64,000 nucleotides of DNA. Origin: Pontederia crassipes. Its lineage: Eukaryota; Streptophyta; Magnoliopsida; Commelinales; Pontederiaceae. The DNA is taken from contig CM060192.1 in the NCBI GenBank assembly GCA_030549335.1, positions 20,092,157 to 20,156,156 on the forward strand. Reading direction: 5' to 3'. Under the pieces are notes generated by a model. It was not told the origin of the DNA. It saw only the letters and a program-made list of their open reading frames with translations, and did no database searches. The translations under genes and the position numbers were made by a program. This document shows, one piece after another, positions 1-13,338 of the stretch; position 1 is the stretch's first letter; each line of letters begins with the position of its first letter.

Positions 1-1410
1 TAAAATTTGCTCACTTGATGTTTTGTCTTTTAATACTTAATGGTTGGGAGCTCATATATTCCTTAAGAATATCTCAGTTAAGAAACTTTAAATCTTTTCA
101 AAATTTCTCCTATTCATTTGACTTTTTCATGCATTGTCTGTTTTTATATAATTCTTTTAATTTTCTTTTATCAACCGTATTAGTCTATCTTGGAAATATA
201 TTTACACTATGATGATAGAGAATTCATTCTTTAATAATGGCTAAAAAAATATACTTCATATTAATAAAATTTCAAGTCCACTATATACTATGCTAAGTTA
301 ATTAAATCTATTTATATTTATTTATTATAAAGTATATTATGTTATATGTGCATATGCGTATGAGTATGCTAAATTTAAACGTTTGATTAAGTCAGACAGT
401 CATTTACTTATTGATAATTTCTTCTAACATTTATTAAAATCAATGTGACTTCTGAATCCTTTGAGCTTTTATATTTGTCTATTCCTACATTATACATAAC
501 TCTTGGGTAGCTCACTAATACTTAAACTCTTGCCTAACTAATATTACATAACTTGAACATAATTAATAATTTAAATTCTTATTTTCAACATAAGGTATTC
601 TGACTAGGAATTCGTATAATTGGTTTGGATTTGCTTATGACCTTTATCAATATAATATAAGGGCCATATGAAGTCTAAGGTGCAATGAGCACTATGGTTC
701 CATACTTATCAATATAAACATATATGATAATTTATTAAACCCCTGTCTTAGTAACTCAATGGAACCACATAAGTCATAATAGTAGATCATAACTTAGGCG
801 TGCTTGATTTCATATAAATCACTTTAACTATCTGAAACTATCTCACACCTACTTATTGTGTGAGGAGAATCCTTTTATTTACTCTTATAGTTTTCTCATT
901 TCTCTCGTACATCTACATCTCTTTGCAATTGATATGCCTACTCATTTTCCTCTTCATACTACTGCAGTCAGCAGAAGAAGTCCGTGAATAGGACGATCAT
1001 GAAAGAGATGGAAAATATGAATTATGAGAAATAAAATCGTTTCTTATATTTTATTCTTTAAATATTTGTAAGACTGATTCTTCATACAAGTAATAATTAT
1101 CCAAATGCTTGTTACTTATTCTTTCCCAATTTCTCATAATCTTTATGACCCTTTTTGTATAATCACTAATATCATTTAGGTTGATTCCTACCATACAAAA
1201 TAACCTCCTTAAGAATCAACCACTCATATGAAATATGTATCAATACATCGATAAAGAATAATACAAAGCAAAAGAGGTCTTACTTATACTTGACGATGGA
1301 CGGTGTGGTGACTGTTCGGCGAAAGCACATAAACCATTACCATACTATCTTACATCTTATACAATAGGACATCAAGAGAGTCTTGAATTTAGGATCCCAT
1401 ACCATAAATG
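1..1410. other. AT-rich intergenic DNA, nothing recognised
   Basis: No open reading frame of convincing coding character and no clear repeat structure is visible on either strand. The stretch is AT-rich with scattered short runs. Confidence 0.5.
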
Positions 1411-3115
1411 TAACGCCCCCAAATCAACCCATGCCACGTGACGAAGACCAACCTAGAGACGCTACGAACACTATGATTTTGACTATCTTATTGACCATAT
1501 ATCAGTCAAGAAATGAGACATGTCAGTAGAAGAAGAATAAAATAAAGAAAGATAAAATAAGTTGTGGAAGTCAAGAAAAGTGGCTACATCATGTCTAAAT
1601 GAATCTCATAAGGTTTACATCATCGGTTTATAAATGCAGAAGGAATAATAAATAACTAAATAGGCCCTATTGTTAATATGTTTTCTTGTCGTCTGAGCAT
1701 CGTCACAGCACACCTACTCCACATCATTACTGACATGGCCCTGCGGAAATCAAACACAGAGGACGAGATCCTCTCATAAGCTTTATGGCCTAGTGGGGAA
1801 CTACATGACTATACAATGCATAATTTGAATAAAGAAATTAAAAAGATGACATAACTTATATTGGCTAGGGATTTAGCATGGAATCATTAGAATAATAAGA
1901 ATCAATAAATCTTAATAAATAGTAAGATCATGATGATACATAATAAACTTGGAATCAAGAGTAGACTTATCAATCCTTGCATAAATCATAACGATACTTG
2001 ACTTGACATTCATGCTTGCTTTACTTATACATACTTTCTATTCTTGCATCATGCTTAGAAACTTGGTGACTTTAGATTCTTGGGGTATGCCGAGCAAACG
2101 ATATAGCATTGTGCGGTTAATGGGTGATCAAATCATGAACAAGAGAACGACTTTTATCTTGAGGCACTTGGTTTGAATTGGCAACCCATTATTCATCTTT
2201 CATCTTATCTTATTAATTACTTTAAAAACTTGTCATTCTTGCTATTCATGCAATGGGGACCAAAAGATTAGTAGGAGAGTAAATCATTAAATGAATTCAT
2301 GTCTTAATCAGGTATTGATCTCAATGGAGAATATGACATTAAAATCAATTATAATCTTGCTTAATCATAAGGAAAACAAATAATGATCAGATCAAAATTA
2401 AGGAAAGAAGAATAACATAAAAGGGGTTATTATATAGCATGACACGACCGTGACAACATAGTGGCACGACCGTGTCGATGGGAAGGGCACGATCATAACC
2501 TTAGTGGCACAGGTGTGCTAGTGGGCATGTGAGATGGCACGAGTGTGCCAGGAGGGTTGCACGACCGTGATGGCGGCGCATTCTAGACCGATTTCAACAT
2601 GAAAATCACTTGAATCATTATCAAAATTTCATCCTAGGCTAAATTCTTAATTCTAACAATCATCAAGGCAAATCAAAGCAATAGCAATCAATTTTCCTAC
2701 AAGTAATCATTTTCAAATCAAGAGAAGACAGAGCAGTCCAATTTCCTTTCATGAGACTTCTATAATCCTTCATTCACTTAGCATGATTCATTCATAATCA
2801 GATAACATGATCTATTTAATTTATGCAAGGTGATTTCGATTCATCCACCTTATTTCGCGTTTGCTTCTTACTCCAATTCATCGGGAATTCTATCGATCGT
2901 GTCCCCCTTGTTCTTTATGCGCCCTTTCCTCCCTTGATGAATTGCTGCCCATTGCTATTGGAAATGATCGGGAGAAGAATCTCTTTGTTTAGACGCGCAC
3001 ATGAGCAGAAATGTGGGAAGAAGGGAGGGGATCGTGAGGTTGAATGGAAGAGGAGGTTAATGCCAAGTTTGTTTTATCTATTATAACTCCTCTCCTATTT
3101 AAATCTAATAATAAA
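1411..3115. repeat. Decayed LTR-retrotransposon-like sequence
   Basis: The segment opens with TGTAACGCCCCCAAATC, which resembles LTR starts of plant Ty3-type elements. Near 2440-2580 it carries several degenerate copies of a GGCACGACCGTG-type motif, seen in LTRs of many plant Ty3 elements. No gag or pol protein is readable here and I could not find a second LTR. The assignment rests on these two motif resemblances only. Confidence 0.3.
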
Positions 3116-3124
3116 ATTTATCCC

Positions 3125-3640
3125 CCTAGGGCATCTTCAGGCGATGCGACTTCAGACGAGAGGAGAAGAGGCTTCGGCTAGGGCATCGGCCAAGAGGAGA
3201 ACGTGATTCTCAGCGAGATGATTAAGTCGTGGGGCAACAAGGCATTCGAGCATAGCGACTCAATGATGGCGATGGAAGGTGAAGGCGACTTCAGGCGAGG
3301 CTTCGGCTAGGTGAGGTGAAGCGGCTTTAGGAGAGGGGAGACAAGGCTTCGGCAAGGGCAAGTGCGTCGGCGGCGGCGAGGTGATCGTGACTCAGTGGTG
3401 TCGGCGAGTGATTTAGTCGATGTGCAGGGAGGCGATCGGGCGCCGTGACTCAATGGCAGGCAATGGGAGGCAACTTTAGGTGCGGCAACTTCAGACGAGA
3501 TGAAGCAAGGCTTCTGCTGGGGCAAGTGCATTGACAATGGCGACGACGAGAGCGCGAGTGCGATAACTTATGGGCAATTTCAGACGAAGGTGTCGAGGGG
3601 TAGGGATGAAAGATTCACCAGTCACTTTGCTAAACCGAAC
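3125..3640. repeat. GC-rich degenerate short-repeat block
   Basis: This block is far richer in G and C than its flanks. It repeats degenerate modules of the type GCGACTTCAGRCGAG and GAGGCTTCGGCTAGGGCA several times, for example near 3145, 3165, 3285, 3300, 3340, 3485 and 3505. Open frames across it are low-complexity and differ between copies, so I do not call a gene. It is probably part of a decayed element or an amplified tandem module. Confidence 0.4.
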
Positions 3641-4201
3641 AGGTGTGAACAGTGCTGAACCGACTGCTTGTTACAATGAACTGAACATTTTGTTGAGATC
3701 TTGCATCCGAGGAATTTTGAACGTCGAGAGCAGAGTTAAGTGGAACAGATTTTATTATGTTTTAATAAGCAACTTTTATTTAATGCCTCAAAATCTTAGA
3801 AAAGGTAAGATATGACCTTATGACATATGACCCATTTATAATTGAACCATGTTATACTCTCGGTATCAAGCCTGAGATTTTTGGAATAGAGAAATGATAA
3901 CTAAAAAAAAACTGTGACGGCCTTGGCACCAAGATTATGACAGCCACCGTAAATGCATAATATATAATAAGAATTTCTTAATTCAAATGACATAATGCAC
4001 GAAACTGTTAATTTTACGTTAAAAAGTTCACATGTTAGACCGGTGACTAAGCCTGGAATCAACATACATGAAGCTGAAAAAAATTTAATCACTGTGAAGT
4101 CTCCCAAGGAAAGACCTGGATATGACCAAATGCAGATCATACTTTCTAAATGGCATTATTCTAGACACCATAGTTCTGATGCCAGTAGCAGGGGGTTTGT
4201 A

Positions 4202-7200
4202 TCAGCGATGTCTGTGCTTGGAGTATATCACAGTTCCGAGCCAGTCGTCACCATGTACTTCGCCATTCAGAGCTTTCTTGGAGTGCTCTGTACCAGCCTG
4301 CAAGTTCAAGCTGTCATTAAGATTCACGACAGTGAATATTGGGAACATACAGTTATAAACTTATAACCATTTCTCCGTCACCTTAGTTATGTATACATCG
4401 ATTCCAAGCTTAGCAATGGTTGCAGCTTCAGATACTTTGGTCTCCATTCCACCGGTAGTATCATGGGCTGCTACTGTTATTTCAACTGCAAACGACAAAG
4501 CACAAACAACATAAATACAGAGCATCAGCGCGTAGCGGTAGCGCTACTATCGTTCTTCAAGGCATTGTTGCTTTAATATGGTTATACTATTCATTTGACT
4601 ACCTGTCATCAATTTCCTAATCATTCAAGTTCGACGTTTAGGGAAAATGACTTTTATTTAAACCAATTTAAATCAAGGGTGCAAATAAGTTTCTGGAGTT
4701 ATAAAAAAAATTGGACGCTGAGCATGTTACGAGCTGTTTCAGTCAAGCATGGCAAACCCAATGAATGGCAAATGATTATATTCAGCTGTTGGATTACTTG
4801 TCACAGTAATTGCAGATAAAATATTTACGAAAAACAAAATGTTTGCAGATTACCATAGCAAAACTACCTGCACTTCCCTCATGCTGTAAATTGGGTTTCA
4901 CAATTGACCAGCTCCCATCTTCAGCAACAGCTGTCAAGTTAACAAGCCTGTTTTATCTTTGCATGTCTATCACAGAAACTGCACTACCCATCATAATAAA
5001 ATGAGAACCTCAATGACTAGGGGAAAGGCAGAAACAGGTAGTTACCAATCTCTCTTAGAAGTATTGCATTTGGGTCTGTTGGAGGGCGATCATAAACTCC
5101 CAAAACATCAGTCTTTGGACTAAATAGTAGGAAAGCAAGAAAGAAGACAGCTCTCCAAGAGGAGTAATTGATCTACTATTGAACAGTTGTGTGCTGCCGA
5201 AAGATTAGCGAAATTCAAAAAATATAATACAGTGGATACAAGAAATACAACATAATCTGGCATCAGAAGTTGAGCAAGATGGCGTATGATGATACCTCCA
5301 CTAAGTATGTTGCAATCCTGGAGAATTCACAGAGTCAGGACACAGTTGCACATCAATTTTCTTTACAAGCGTGAACTTGTATTGTCAATTCATTTATTCA
5401 AAGAAAAAGTATAAGATCTAGCAAGTCATGCGGCTGAACCAACCTGCAAGTCATCCAAGACTGCATCTCCATGCAACACCTACAAGAAAAGGGCTAGTTG
5501 TCTGGTTGGCATTAAGGAAAAAGAAGGCGAGTAACTTGGTGAAAGAAAGAAGAACAAAATATCTTTTTTTTACGAGGTTCATGGATGACTATCCAAGGTC
5601 AATAAACATCCAATTTTATTGAAAAGAAGAGTGAAAGAAGAACAAAGTTTCTATGGTACTGCTGACTTAGACTGCAAGAGAAGTTAAAAATTAGTTTTCA
5701 AGTTCCCAACATATACCCCTGAAAAGAAGTCATCAAGATATGCACATAAATAATTCCCATGCATTCTTATCAGCCAAATTACTGACTAAAGCTCAAATGA
5801 TCTGCAGGTAGTTCTTTTGAAATTATCTCAGGAAACAATTTTCAAATATTTTTTTGACAAGGCTATATGCTCATCTTTCTATATAACATGTAGTATCACA
5901 TCAAATTTAGGGTGTTAGAACTCACCGGAACAAAACCAGAATCAAGAGCATTAATTACATGAGAAACCTCAGCAGAAGTCATCTGCAAAAAAAAATTTAT
6001 GAGTCCCAACTGGGTAGTTTGCTAATCATGAGTAACTCTTAAGTAATGTACCAGATAGAAAACATTGATGAATCTAAGGGTATCATTTAACCGTGGTTAA
6101 TTAGTTAAAAAAATAATTTAAAGAAATGAGTATGTTAGAGAACAATATCTTTTCTCACTGAGCCAAACGAACAATTTGGTGCATATTTCTACCAAAATCT
6201 GAGAATTTGACTTATTAAATCATATGAATATTCACAGGTTTAAACAATAACATTTCTTCCAGAAGTGGACCATCCACAAGAAAATGGCGACATTCCAACA
6301 GATGGAATCCCTTCTGCAAAGAAATTAAAATATCAATCAGATGCGTGCCTGCTATGTTAATTACAAGTGATGGACGGCTAATGGATAATGTAGAAAATAA
6401 CAGGATAACAGTAAATACAGCAATGTATGCGCCCCAAATATAGTGAGTAAATCAAGTAAAACAAAATCGTCTTCCAGTGTCATTTGGGGAAGTCCATAGT
6501 GTAAATGAAAGTTGGAAAGAAGTCTGAACCTTTTGCCAGAGCTCTTACAATTTCAAGGTTGAGCATCGTGACCTAATCATAACAATGAGATACAAAGTTA
6601 AAGACCATATAGCTGCTAAGAACATGGAGCTTCAACAGAAAAAAAAGAAGAGAAAAACAAAAAGCAGAATGTAGAAACCTTAAGAGCATGCTAAGGATAC
6701 TGTATTGTAACGAAATATTGAGAACAAAAGTGGATGCGAACAATAATTTTATGAAAAGATGAACTTGAGCATAGGTAAATAAGAAGTCGCATGGAGTTAT
6801 TGGAAAGCTTGAAATGGAAAAATATATTACAGAAATGTGGACCTTACAGAAATTCGTGTGGCTACAAAACCAGCTTTCACTAGAGGAAGATGCAGCCCTC
6901 CTCTATGAACTCCGGATGTACTTGCTTGAAAATGCCCAAAAGAACCTAGAAACTGAATGCAAGTTAGATTTCTTCAGATATCTCCAATTACTAATTTGAG
7001 ATTTTCGAACAATATTTCTACGTTGCTCATTGTTTCACAAGCTATCAAATACCTACAGGTAAGCATAGAAGTCAGATTGTAACGTGCAATTACTCAAACA
7101 ACCTTGTGTCAAATTTGTAACTATTGACGAGAAGGAAAAACAAAATCCACCTGCTCCATGGACAATGGTGAAGTTGTTAAGCAAATCCAAGCTTGAAAGT

Positions 7201-7542
7201 TCTCTGAACTCATCGACCGCAGCAGAGACGACTGCGTTCCCGGGCCGCCTGCTCCAGTCCATCCCCACGACACTTCCCTGCGACAACATCGCTTCCCTGA
7301 GTTGCAAACAAACTGTTCGGAAATTCTCCTCGTTGATGCTTTCCAGCTCATTCTTGCAGGTGATCGCTGCTCCACCTGCATTTTTTTGTTCATCACAGGA
7401 TTTGGGACACACCACGACTCCCAACAGCAAGAATCCCAGAATGCTTAAAATTTTGAACAAATAAAGTAGAAGAAATCTAACCAAGTTTTACGATGCATCG
7501 AATCGACCTACGCCTTTGGCTTGCTCCCAGAGCTTGATTCAT
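4202..7542 (-). CDS. IPK: Isopentenyl phosphate kinase (IPK), 12 exons, 329 aa
   Basis: IPK phosphorylates isopentenyl (or dimethylallyl) monophosphate to the diphosphate with ATP. In plants it returns monophosphates to the isoprenoid pool, and it is the last kinase of the archaeal-type alternative mevalonate route. Exons from the 5' end are 7542-7482, 7375-7151, 6945-6848, 6572-6530, 6313-6252, 5982-5926, 5479-5444, 5317-5240, 5112-5046, 4930-4868, 4485-4382 and 4297-4202. All phases close to 990 nt. The protein starts MNQALG. It shows the amino-acid-kinase opening IVKLGGAAITCKNELE at residues 17-32, the VHGAGSFGHF nucleotide/phosphate loop near 92-101, EGIPSVGMSPFSCGWST, VLHGDAVLDD, TDVLGVYDRPP and the late AHDTTGGMETK block. 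It ends GDDWLGTVIYSKHRHR. Length and block order match plant IPK (about 330 aa), and I see no break. It is divergent from the gene at 7796. Exon borders come from family conservation and were not tested against transcripts. Confidence 0.95.
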
Positions 7543-7795
7543 GGTCTTCTCCTCCTCTTCCCCTCCTCCCATCGTCGTCTCTTCCGCGGAACGATTCGAT
7601 TTCGATGAGATCGCCATTTTTTCCCATTTCAATTCCTCTATATTGTTGGTGCGAGACCCAGGATATTAATCTCGGCCGTTGGATATTATTCCTTGATGGG
7701 TCGGAAACTTCGGTTGATGCGGATAGTGGGATAAGGTTCCTTTTAAACGCTCGCCATTTTAGCCGCGAGAACTCTACCGCTCCGAGCTCGTTCCG
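7543..7795. promoter_or_regulatory. Shared divergent promoter region between IPK and the DUF3598-like gene
   Basis: Only 253 bp separate the two start codons, which point away from each other. Both 5' UTRs and both core promoters must fit here unless they overlap. A pyrimidine-rich tract (about 7545-7570) lies beside the IPK start. I see no convincing TATA box at a useful distance for either side, which fits a housekeeping bidirectional promoter. Co-regulation is inference. Confidence 0.55.
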
Positions 7796-10251
7796 ATGGC
7801 GGAAACCCTAATTCCCAACTGTGCGCGCGGAGCAATTCCATCAAATCTGCGGAGATTGAGATCGTTCGGCTCTCCGGCAGGTCATCTATGGGCCTCGCGT
7901 CGGTGCAGAACTTCTTTCCGCGTTGGGGAATTCGGCCTCCGCTGGCGGAGGGTTCCGGCAACGGCGGGGAGGGCGAAGGCTGCGGCGGCTTCATCCTCTG
8001 TGGCAACTCAAGACGATGAGGAATCGATGAGCATTGATAATTTGCGACGCTTTATCGACCTCAATGTCGGGAAATGGAATGGTTCCTTCTATGTGAGTAA
8101 AAAAACTGTGAACTCTGAATATAAAGCCGTGATTTTTGTTTTTCCTTCTTTGTCCCAAACTTTTGGGGTTTGAGATGAGGCCTTGATAATTGTTGCAGCA
8201 ATTCGACACTCAAGGAAATCTGCTGCACAGGATTAGCACTAAATTGTCAGCGAGCTCGTATGGAGAAGACGAGCTGACCAGCCTAATACAAACGTGAGCA
8301 TTCTGCTGTGATGATCCAACCCTTTTGTTTACTGAAAAATGCTGTTTTTAGCTATTATCTGCTTAGAAGAATACTTCAATGTGCATCTGGTAAACTCAAT
8401 ATTCACGAAGCACTATTTCTTTAAATCTGGCAAAAGGTTAATCTTGTGTCAGTTGCGTCTTTTCTCCTTTTTTTTCTGTGGGGTGGGGGTAACGATGCTG
8501 CATTTTCAGCTTTGGTTCTTCATTTCCACTAGTGGAAAGTAAGCATACAAATGTAGGTAAATTGACAATGTCTGTCATATGTTTCATACATTCTTGTAGT
8601 ACAGGATCTGAACTTGAATGGATTGCTTTCTTCTGTCCGTTTCAGTTTGTATATAGAACAGCCTCCTTCAGGAACATCAATTTCAGATCATGATGAAGAA
8701 CCTGAATGGTTGGAGTACAAGATCAAAGAAACTAATATGTTTACTGTAGACAAGTATCAGCAGGTGCTCTGACATGATAGCTAATTTATACTCTCATGTT
8801 ACAATTTCATTTTTGTTGGGATTAAGTTGGGATGTTATTTTCAAGTGATTTGTTAGATAGTTTGCAGATTGGATTCTTTCCAAGAGAGAAAGCCTACGCT
8901 CTTAGGTATCAGACAGCTGGGATGCTCGAAACTGTGCTTCGAGCAGGAGTCCTCGGAGAAGATGATACTGGTGAAGACTCTCCCAGGTGCTTTCACTTGC
9001 ACCTATTCATTTTTTATATAGTAGGTTTTGACTTGAGAACAAAAGGTTAGCTACAAAAGGCACGTACGGTTTCTTATGAAATATGCTTTCAGACGATTGT
9101 CGTGATATGTAATTGTCCTGTAAACTGAAAGTCACTTGTTAAGATCTGCAGTCTAAGCCTGTAGATTTGTGTATTTTGACATATTTTTCTTTCTATCCAG
9201 ATTCTTGAAGCTTCCTTCTCGTCGCCCATCTGTTGTCTGCGAGAATTGTCTATACTCTCTTGACAAGAATATGAGAGTAAGAGCATTTCACATTATGGAT
9301 CCCAAAGGAATTCTTGAAATGCTTCTTATATTTCTAGAAGAACAAGGAGATGGTTCACCTGCTAATTTATCTCTGTCCAGCTCCAAGGTTACTTTTTCAG
9401 CAGCCTTTTCTCCTTTAATTTGTCAGTAGTCGGTACCACTTTCTCTTCTCATACCAACTAATTTGGCATAATCTATTCATCTGTGATCTGAATTTTCTTT
9501 AAAAAATAATGAAATAATATAAACAATAGGACCAATTAATATGGCTGCCTGATTTTGAAGCAAGGGCTGAGAAAGCTCTCTTGTTTGGCGAAACATGATA
9601 AAATTTCAGGGTGCGGAAGATCAGCTCATTCCACATCTTGGTCGATGGGAAGGTCATTCCATAACCAAACGGAGTGGTGTATACGGAGCGACAATTGCTA
9701 AGGCTGACACAGTTGCTTTGCTTGAAATGGATGACAAGGGCCAGCTGATTCAGGTGTGCTATCCTCGTTTTTTTTTTGGGTCAAAGATTCAGTTGTGCTA
9801 CTTGTATGATCTGTCATGGGTCAAATTGCTATAGGGCAAGGAAGGGAGATATTTTTTGTGCTGCAGACCAGCTTACTCTGATCATTGACTAATGTGGTAC
9901 CTTTTATCAGAGCGGTGTCCTTATTTTTAGAAAGTGTGATTGATACGGAAATTTCTCCAGGACATTACCACAACTGCCACCGGGAGCAACACAACAACTA
10001 ACGTCCACTGGACTGGCACTCTAAGCAACAACATGGTCGTCTTTGATGGGGGGTTCCAGTTGACCTTATTACCAGGAGGAATGTACATGGGGTGCCCATG
10101 TGATGTAGGCAAGAGTGTCGCCCAGTCGCAATCCTTCCACCTGGAATTTTGTTGGATGGAGTCCCCGGACAGAAGGCAGAGGCTGGTGCGGACTTACGAC
10201 GTCGAGGGCCTTGCTGTATCATCGACTTACTTCTATGAGGTGAAGGTGTAA
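7796..10251 (+). CDS. DUF3598-like protein, predicted plastid-targeted, 7 exons, 416 aa
   Basis: The function is unknown. The family is shared by plants and cyanobacteria and is thought to adopt a calycin/lipocalin-like barrel fold. Exons are 7796-8092, 8199-8293, 8646-8763, 8868-8986, 9201-9387, 9610-9753 and 9961-10251; phases close to 1251 nt. The N-terminus (residues 1 to about 65) is rich in Ser, Arg and Ala and poor in acidic residues, as in a chloroplast transit peptide. The mature part begins near VGKWNGSFYQFDTQGNLL, the typical start of such barrels. A second similar block, HLGRWEGHSITKRSGVYG, in exon 6 suggests two related barrel repeats. Later landmarks are FFPREKAYALRYQTAGMLE and GGMYMGCPCDVG; the protein ends TYFYEVKV. 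The start is the first ATG of the long frame. The family assignment is from memory of its motifs, without a profile search. Confidence 0.82.
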
Positions 10252-11691
10252 GGTATCTTTCTATACGTTTCAACCTGTTAATCCCTGAACTCTACTCTCC
10301 TCACACAATCTATGTATTTGTCATTGCCCGCGAGAATGCAGTGATATCATCGCTAGATGGATTTGTAGATTGGCAGAAAATATGAATGTACTATGCCAAT
10401 TTTGCAATGGTTAGAATATTGGATGAAGTCCAATGCTTCTTCTCTTAAAACATGGAGTGTTGTCTTTCCTCTCAACTCTTTTCCCTTGTCCCAGACCATT
10501 CCCTAGTAGTTGAATTGTTATAAGCTTTCGCTGAATGATCACAGATTAGTTTATCCTTCTCGGTTACAAGATCCTTTGAGGTTGCCATGGCATGGAGGCA
10601 GACGACAACAGAAATAATAAGGCCTAAACTTCGAAGATTGATTCCTAATAGGGATGTTTTAAAAACTGGAGCTGTTGTCGAATCGTCACGGAAAACCGAT
10701 CATGGTAAACCGGATTCATTGACTGAATCTATTTTTTTTATTAAAATATCATTGTTTTTTTTATAATCGTAAAAATATGCGATGAAGAATAATGCATAAA
10801 CTTATAAAAATAATTAAAAGAATATTTAGTCATCTTGATATTAATTTAGAGATATTGTTCTTGTTTTTTTTAAATGATATTAAATTATTAATAATAAATA
10901 TGCTTATATGATTAATCTGTTTAAAATTTGTATGATGCTCTTGGTTTATTTTTTCTTCTATTAATTAGTACTAGTCTAAGAACCCGTACAATACGGCAAA
11001 ATTTATTTTCAACTTTCTCAAATTTTTTTGAACATTTTTTGAAGGCCTAAATCAGTTACACTTGCGATAATACAAAATTATCTTCCGAAAAAAAATGTAT
11101 TTATACTATCAATTTAAACATAAAAAATATCAAATAAATTTTGTAAAATAAAAATAATTTCTTCAACGCACAAAACCAATTATATGATCTTAGAAATAGT
11201 TCTATTCACATTAAACAATATGTATTCACTCATTGTTGAAAAGAATAAAAAATATTAACTAATATAATAAATCTAACTTTTACAAAAGAATTACTCTTAC
11301 TGAAATAGAAAAAATATTGATTGTCCATAATTTTTTATGATATAAAAATTAAACCTCAAAAAGCAAATCTAAATTTAAAGTCTGTCACTCGAGGGAAAAC
11401 AAAATTAATACAAAGCTTTAATGCATGCCAAGTATTATGTATAGAATACTCATTTGACATACTTGAAATTTGTGAGCTTTTATCGGTGGCGGAGTTAGGA
11501 ATATTTTGAGTTGATTCATAACTAAGCATATACTTATTTCAAATTTATATATATTAATTTTAAATAAATTGATTTGTTTTTTAAATTCTTTTTATATGAT
11601 CTAATAAATTTAATGATTTTTTAAAATATTTTAATACTTAACAATAAAAAGATCTTAAGTAAAGCATATACAATTGGGTCCCTCCTTAAAG

Positions 11692-11725
<34 letters not shown>

Positions 11726-12940
11726 ATATGTATGTATATTACCTTTAAAATAATAATTTTATTTAATTTTTCTTAAATGCTTGTGTTATGATATAATCAA
11801 TTTAATGAAATTATTTAAAAATATTTTAATACTTAATAGTAAGAAGATCTTAAGTAGTAAAGATAATGGTTTAATTATAGTAAGTAGTAATAAAACAATA
11901 TCTCACAATTATTTGTTTACAATAATCATGTATAAAAATTATATATCAAATTGGTGTTCCAATCACAAAAATAGGTAAGCCAAGAGGTGGACAAGGAAGG
12001 TGTTCCGAACATGCACCAATTTAAAATTATTTTATCGTGCCAGCACAACCAGCTAGGAAATGATCAATAATCAATTTGTGAAAAATTTTCATTCTATGTC
12101 AGGCGCATGAACCCATGTGACTTCGCCTTCATGCATAACAGATTAATTAGATGTTGTATTGAGGTAAGATAGAATTTGGTTCACAAATTCTCCCCCAAAA
12201 GGTAGGAGAGATCCTATTCATCCTATTTACAAAATTTCAATGTAAGAAAATCGAAAGAAAATAAAATAATGTGATGAGTCATTTGATCTTGATTTAAAAT
12301 TCTAAATTCAAGAAAATATTAGTTTGTGGTGCTCTTAAACATCACTACAACTTGCAATTTCTCCAATGACATATACAATTACTACAAAGAAAGTTCACTA
12401 ATTATCATAAAATAAAGATCTGATATGAAATATTATAACGATAAATTATCAACGAATAGTTCATTCTCATCGATGTCAACTTGATGATCACCATCATACA
12501 AGGACTTAAATAAGATATATTCATGCAAAAATTTGAATCATGTGTTTCGATAATAATTGTCCTCTAAGTGAAAGTCAATTTAAATTTGTTTTAATCATTT
12601 TAAAATAAGTATTATTTAAAATAACTACTTTTATATACGTAATTCTTTTTCGATCCTATAATAAAAGTTAGTTATGCAATTTCATTTAATTTTTTACAAA
12701 AAGGAAAATCAATAATTAAATTATAAATTATTTCCTTTTTCTCAATTTAAACTTACCAAGACTCCTCCTTCTACTCAACTTAATTTTATTTATTTTTACA
12801 TGGAATCCCATTTAATCTGAACATATATTATTGTGCTAGATAACGAACTTTTATTTTTAAAACTTAAAACATAAAATTTAAACAAATCCAAAATGAAGAA
12901 ATAAAAATAAAAGAAAAATGTCAAATCTCATACTTCTACC
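10252..12940. other. Intergenic DNA with decayed repeats and a TA microsatellite
   Basis: The first 200 bp are probably the 3' UTR of the DUF3598-like gene. Near 10655-10730 there is a decayed GTTTTAAAAACTGGA...AAACCGG motif seen in many plant dispersed repeats. A (TA)n/(TG)n microsatellite lies near 11692-11740. Two direct copies of an AT-rich segment of about 95 bp occur at about 11582-11680 and 11766-11863. No gene is visible. Confidence 0.5.
11582..11863. repeat. Two direct copies of an AT-rich segment
   Basis: A segment containing AATATTTTAATACTTAA followed by an AAGATCTTAAGTA box occurs near 11620-11660 and again near 11820-11860. The copies are about 185 bp apart and are separated by the TA microsatellite. 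They look like an old local duplication. Confidence 0.5.
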
Positions 12941-12948
12941 TAAATTAA

Positions 12949-13338
12949 AGGTTTTTTTCCTCTGACCTTTCTTGAACTATGAACCTTTTTTCACATTTAT
13001 CTACAACTTTCAAATTTTTCGTAGACCTCCCTTAACTATATCATCTTTTCTACTTAGGTCCATCAGTCAACCTCTGTTAACTTTTTTTATTAATTTTCAT
13101 TATTTTAATTAATAAAATGGCCAAATTGCCCTCGCACAATTCAGATAAGTGAGCTCTCCCTTTTCTTTGTTGACCAAGATGCACTCATCCCTAATGTTTC
13201 TTTTGTGCACCAAACATGGTTAATCCCTAAAGGTTATCCTCCAGCATTCTTCTTCGATGATCTCCTCCGGTATTGTCCTCCGACAAGCTCCAACGATATT
13301 CTCCTATGATGATCTTGTCCATCAATTGACGTTCTTCA
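12949..13338 (+). repeat. Left terminal inverted repeat of the MULE
   Basis: This is homologous in inverse orientation to 17641-17936. Matching blocks include the outer CTCTGACCTTTCTTGAACTA, CATCAGTCAACCTCTGTTAA and GGCCAAATTGCCCTCG, and the inner CTCCTCCGGTATT and GACGTTCTTC. The left copy carries an extra repeated segment near 13270-13310 that makes it longer. Confidence 0.85.

Noticed and set aside
3995..4366. Plus-strand ORF of 123 codons
   Set aside because: It overlaps the last exon and 3' UTR of the minus-strand IPK gene and has no motif of its own; it is a shadow.
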